DNA of 6,507 nt, taken from positions 2,416-8,922 of the forward strand of contig MHRQ01000019.1 of NCBI GenBank assembly GCA_001821015.1, written 5' to 3'. The position numbers and the translations under genes are program-made. Below the pieces are notes generated by a model. The model made no database searches. It was given only the letters and a program-made list of their open reading frames with translations, and was not told where the DNA came from. Below, in pieces: positions 5,062 through 6,507 of this stretch. Origin of the DNA: Candidatus Taylorbacteria bacterium RIFCSPHIGHO2_02_FULL_46_13. GTDB taxonomy: Bacteria > Patescibacteriota > Minisyncoccia > Phycocordibacterales > DSPV01. How positions within the stretch are numbered: position 1 is the stretch's first letter; every line of letters starts with the position of its first letter.

Positions 5062-5969
5062 TTTTTAGCTTTGGAGTAGGAATACAAAAGCGCCGCCAAG
5101 AGTCCCATGAAAAATAGAATGATCCAGAAGTCACCGGGGACTCCCACAATCGGACGCGAGACGGTGTCAATTTGCAAAAGGCCGGTCAGAATAGCCACGG
5201 GCAGCGCGATAGAAGCAATGACAGCCAACTGTTTCATGGTTTCATTTTGTTTAGTGGAGACGAGCGTGTTGTTCGTCTCTCGTAGTTCACGGACGAGATC
5301 GCTACAATGCAGTATCTCATTTTTCACCCGATAACTCTCATTTTTCAGCGCGCGCATTGGATAGGTAAAATCTGATCCGAAAAGCTTGATGGTCGCTATT
5401 TCAAGAGAATCAAGCACTTGTCCGTGGGGGCGCAGGGTGCCTTTGATATCCAAAATATCCTTACTGATTTTTGAAATATCTCCCACCATTGCGGTTTCTC
5501 TGCCTGAAAAAATGTTAGTCTCAATCGCCGAGAGACGCCCCTTGATGCCATCAAGCTCGTCCACCATACCTTTATAGATATGTTTAATCATGTGATAGAA
5601 AATGAAGCACGCATGTTCTCCCATGTCGCTACGGTCCAAAATAGCATTTACCTCAAATATTTTTGAAAATTCATGCAGAGGATCAACTGTATCGTAGTGA
5701 GTTGTAATAATGAAATTTTTTCCGATGACGAAGTCAATCTCCTGATTCGCGGAATCCGCGCTGTGCGAATGTCGAATAGCGGGGAAGTGGAGAACGAGAT
5801 AGATGTAGTCGCGGTATAAATCAACCTTCGGTTTAAGTGTTGGGGCGAGCAATTCTTGCGCGAGGAGTCTATTGAGACCCCGCGCCGTGGTTATGGCTTT
5901 TATCTCTTCGTAGGTCGGAGATTCAATGTCAATCCACTCCACATCTCGATAGGTGAATTTATTTACCAT
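5052..5969 (-). CDS. corA: CorA-like (MIT superfamily) metal ion transporter lacking the GMN motif
   Basis: CorA proteins are pentameric inner-membrane channels for Mg2+ or Co2+, with a large cytoplasmic domain and two C-terminal helices. This one has 305 residues from the ATG at 5969. A mixed cytoplasmic domain (EWIDIESPTYEEI near the start; HFPAIR, DFVIGKNFIITTHYDTVDPL in the middle) leads into a long helical stalk and the family motif NETMKQL at 242-248. Helices lie at about 246-265 and 280-298, with a basic tail KAKKWL. The signature GMN that should follow helix 1 is not there; the aligned positions 266-268 read Gln-Ile-Asp in GLLQIDT. The frame opens 33 codons earlier, but that part covers the promoter and does not look like the family. 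It is first in a two-gene operon with cysS and divergent from the S41 peptidase gene. Ion selectivity may differ from classical CorA. Confidence 0.88.
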   Translation of the reverse strand: MVNKFTYRDVEWIDIESPTYEEIKAITTARGLNRLLAQELLAPTLKPKVDLYRDYIYLVLHFPAIRHSHSADSANQEIDFVIGKNFIITTHYDTVDPLHEFSKIFEVNAILDRSDMGEHACFIFYHMIKHIYKGMVDELDGIKGRLSAIETNIFSGRETAMVGDISKISKDILDIKGTLRPHGQVLDSLEIATIKLFGSDFTYPMRALKNESYRVKNEILHCSDLVRELRETNNTLVSTKQNETMKQLAVIASIALPVAILTGLLQIDTVSRPIVGVPGDFWIILFFMGLLAALLYSYSKAKKWL

Positions 5970-5975
5970 ACTGAT

Positions 5976-6004
5976 AGTATAGCGCAAATTTTTCTGTGTG
6001 GAAG
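5976..6004 (-). promoter_or_regulatory. corA-cysS promoter, predicted leaderless
   Basis: On the minus strand TATACT (5976-5981) lies 6 nt before the ATG of corA, so transcription should begin at about the start codon. The -35 is weak: CTTCCA (5999-6004) at 17 bp. No Shine-Dalgarno precedes this ATG. The same -10-to-ATG spacing is seen at dnaB. Confidence 0.55.
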
Positions 6005-6010
6005 TGATAT

Positions 6011-6039
6011 TTGACCAGGTTGTTCCTATTTGTGATAAT
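6011..6039 (+). promoter_or_regulatory. Promoter of the S41 peptidase gene
   Basis: TTGACC (6011-6016), a 17-bp spacer and an extended -10 TGT-GATAAT (hexamer 6034-6039) form a near-consensus sigma70 promoter. The start should fall near 6046, leaving a leader of only about 10 nt before the ATG at 6057. A short palindrome GAAGGCTTC (6040-6048) lies at the start site. The -35 box is about 6 bp from the divergent corA -35. Confidence 0.72.
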
Positions 6040-6056
6040 GAAGGCTTCGTTACCGT

Positions 6057-6507
6057 ATGCAGTCTCAATCTCGTTCAAAATTCGTTGTCGCTGTCGTCGC
6101 GCTTACACTTCTGGGCGCGGTTTTTTGGGGCGGTTATCAGTATGGGATTAAAAAAGCTCCTGACGTATATAAAACGATTGGAGTTCTCAATCAAGAATCT
6201 GACAAACCAGACGGGGTTGATTTTTCTGCATTTTGGAGAGCATGGAATGTTATTAATGAGAAATATGTGCCGACGCACGCGGCTACTTCTACCATCCAGC
6301 AGGTTGTTACCGACCAAGATAAGGTATGGGGTTCTATTGCAGGACTCACCGCATCGCTAGGGGATCCATACACCGTATTTTTCCCGCCCGAAGAAAACAA
6401 AATGTTCGCGAGCGAGATTTCAGGAACTTTTGAAGGAGTCGGGATGGAAATTGGGGTGAAGGATTCTATGGTGACGGTAGTCGCACCTCTTAAAGGCACT
6501 CCTGCCG
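6057..6507 (+). CDS. S41 family C-terminal processing peptidase (3'-partial)
   Basis: The frame is open from the ATG at 6057 to the window end, giving 150 residues of a protein that usually has 380-450. Residues 8-26 form a hydrophobic segment after a basic start (QSQSRSKF), so it is a signal anchor or signal peptide, and the rest is outside the membrane. Family features are DFSAFWRAWNVINEKYV (55-71), AGLTASLGDPYTVFFPPEE (95-113) and GTFEGVGMEIG (123-133), leading into a PDZ domain at VTVVAPLKGTPA. The catalytic Ser/Lys dyad would lie beyond the window, so activity cannot be judged. An in-frame TGA at 6039 makes this the first possible start. Such proteases trim or degrade extracytoplasmic proteins, often with PDZ-mediated substrate recognition. 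It is divergent from corA and shares its promoter region. Confidence 0.9.
   Translation, partial: MQSQSRSKFVVAVVALTLLGAVFWGGYQYGIKKAPDVYKTIGVLNQESDKPDGVDFSAFWRAWNVINEKYVPTHAATSTIQQVVTDQDKVWGSIAGLTASLGDPYTVFFPPEENKMFASEISGTFEGVGMEIGVKDSMVTVVAPLKGTPA

Noticed and set aside
5970..6068. 33-codon upstream extension of the CorA frame
   Set aside because: It spans both divergent promoters and the S41 start region and does not resemble CorA N-termini.
6075..6499. Minus-strand frames opposite the S41 peptidase
   Set aside because: The plus strand carries clear S41 motifs, a signal anchor and a strong promoter; the minus frames have no family features.
1..6507. CRISPR arrays, insertion sequences, tRNA or rRNA genes, attachment sites
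   Set aside because: No repeat arrays, transposase motifs, terminal repeats of a mobile element or cloverleaf-type segments were seen.

Overview
The window looks like a piece of a Candidatus Patescibacteria (CPR, probably Parcubacteria) chromosome. This is inferred from protein style and not from a marker gene. The clues are an L21 with a Lys/Ala/Thr/Pro-rich N-terminal extension, an S41 peptidase with the 'DFSAFWRAWNVINEKY' signature common in that group, compact gene packing, and promoters whose -10 box abuts the start codon. Stop codons are TAA, TAG and TGA, so the standard bacterial code applies.

Left part (1-2,700). The 3' end of rplU (ribosomal protein L21) runs rightward and ends at a small, probably bidirectional terminator. 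Facing it is a leftward operon transcribed dnaB (replicative helicase) -> recR (recombination mediator) -> a 75-residue DUF1653 protein, with gaps of 5 and 9 nt. The dnaB promoter is predicted to make a leaderless mRNA.

Middle (2,700-3,590). This is the most unusual part. A 229-bp gap leads into a lone rightward gene for a seven-helix membrane protein with internal 3+1+3 duplication (SWEET/PQ-loop/PnuC-like architecture). Its promoter has a perfect TTGACA box and a TATATT box. The spacer between them is filled by a perfect 19-bp palindrome that resembles a NrdR box with one extra central base. A structured leader, a perfect AAAGGAGG Shine-Dalgarno and a TTG start follow. The gene ends in a classical intrinsic terminator with a GAAA tetraloop.

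Right part (3,589-6,507). A leftward pair, a CorA-like transporter gene and cysS (cysteinyl-tRNA synthetase), overlaps by 10 nt. The CorA-like protein has QID where the hallmark GMN motif should be. Divergent from it is the 5' end of an S41 (C-terminal processing) peptidase gene with a very good promoter. The two promoters sit back to back with about 6 bp between their -35 regions.

Most genes are housekeeping. The parts that may be undescribed are the operator-controlled membrane protein, the GMN-less CorA, a 13-bp inverted repeat bracketing the DUF1653 gene, and the contrast between leaderless genes and one Shine-Dalgarno-led gene. No tRNA, rRNA, CRISPR array or insertion sequence was seen.
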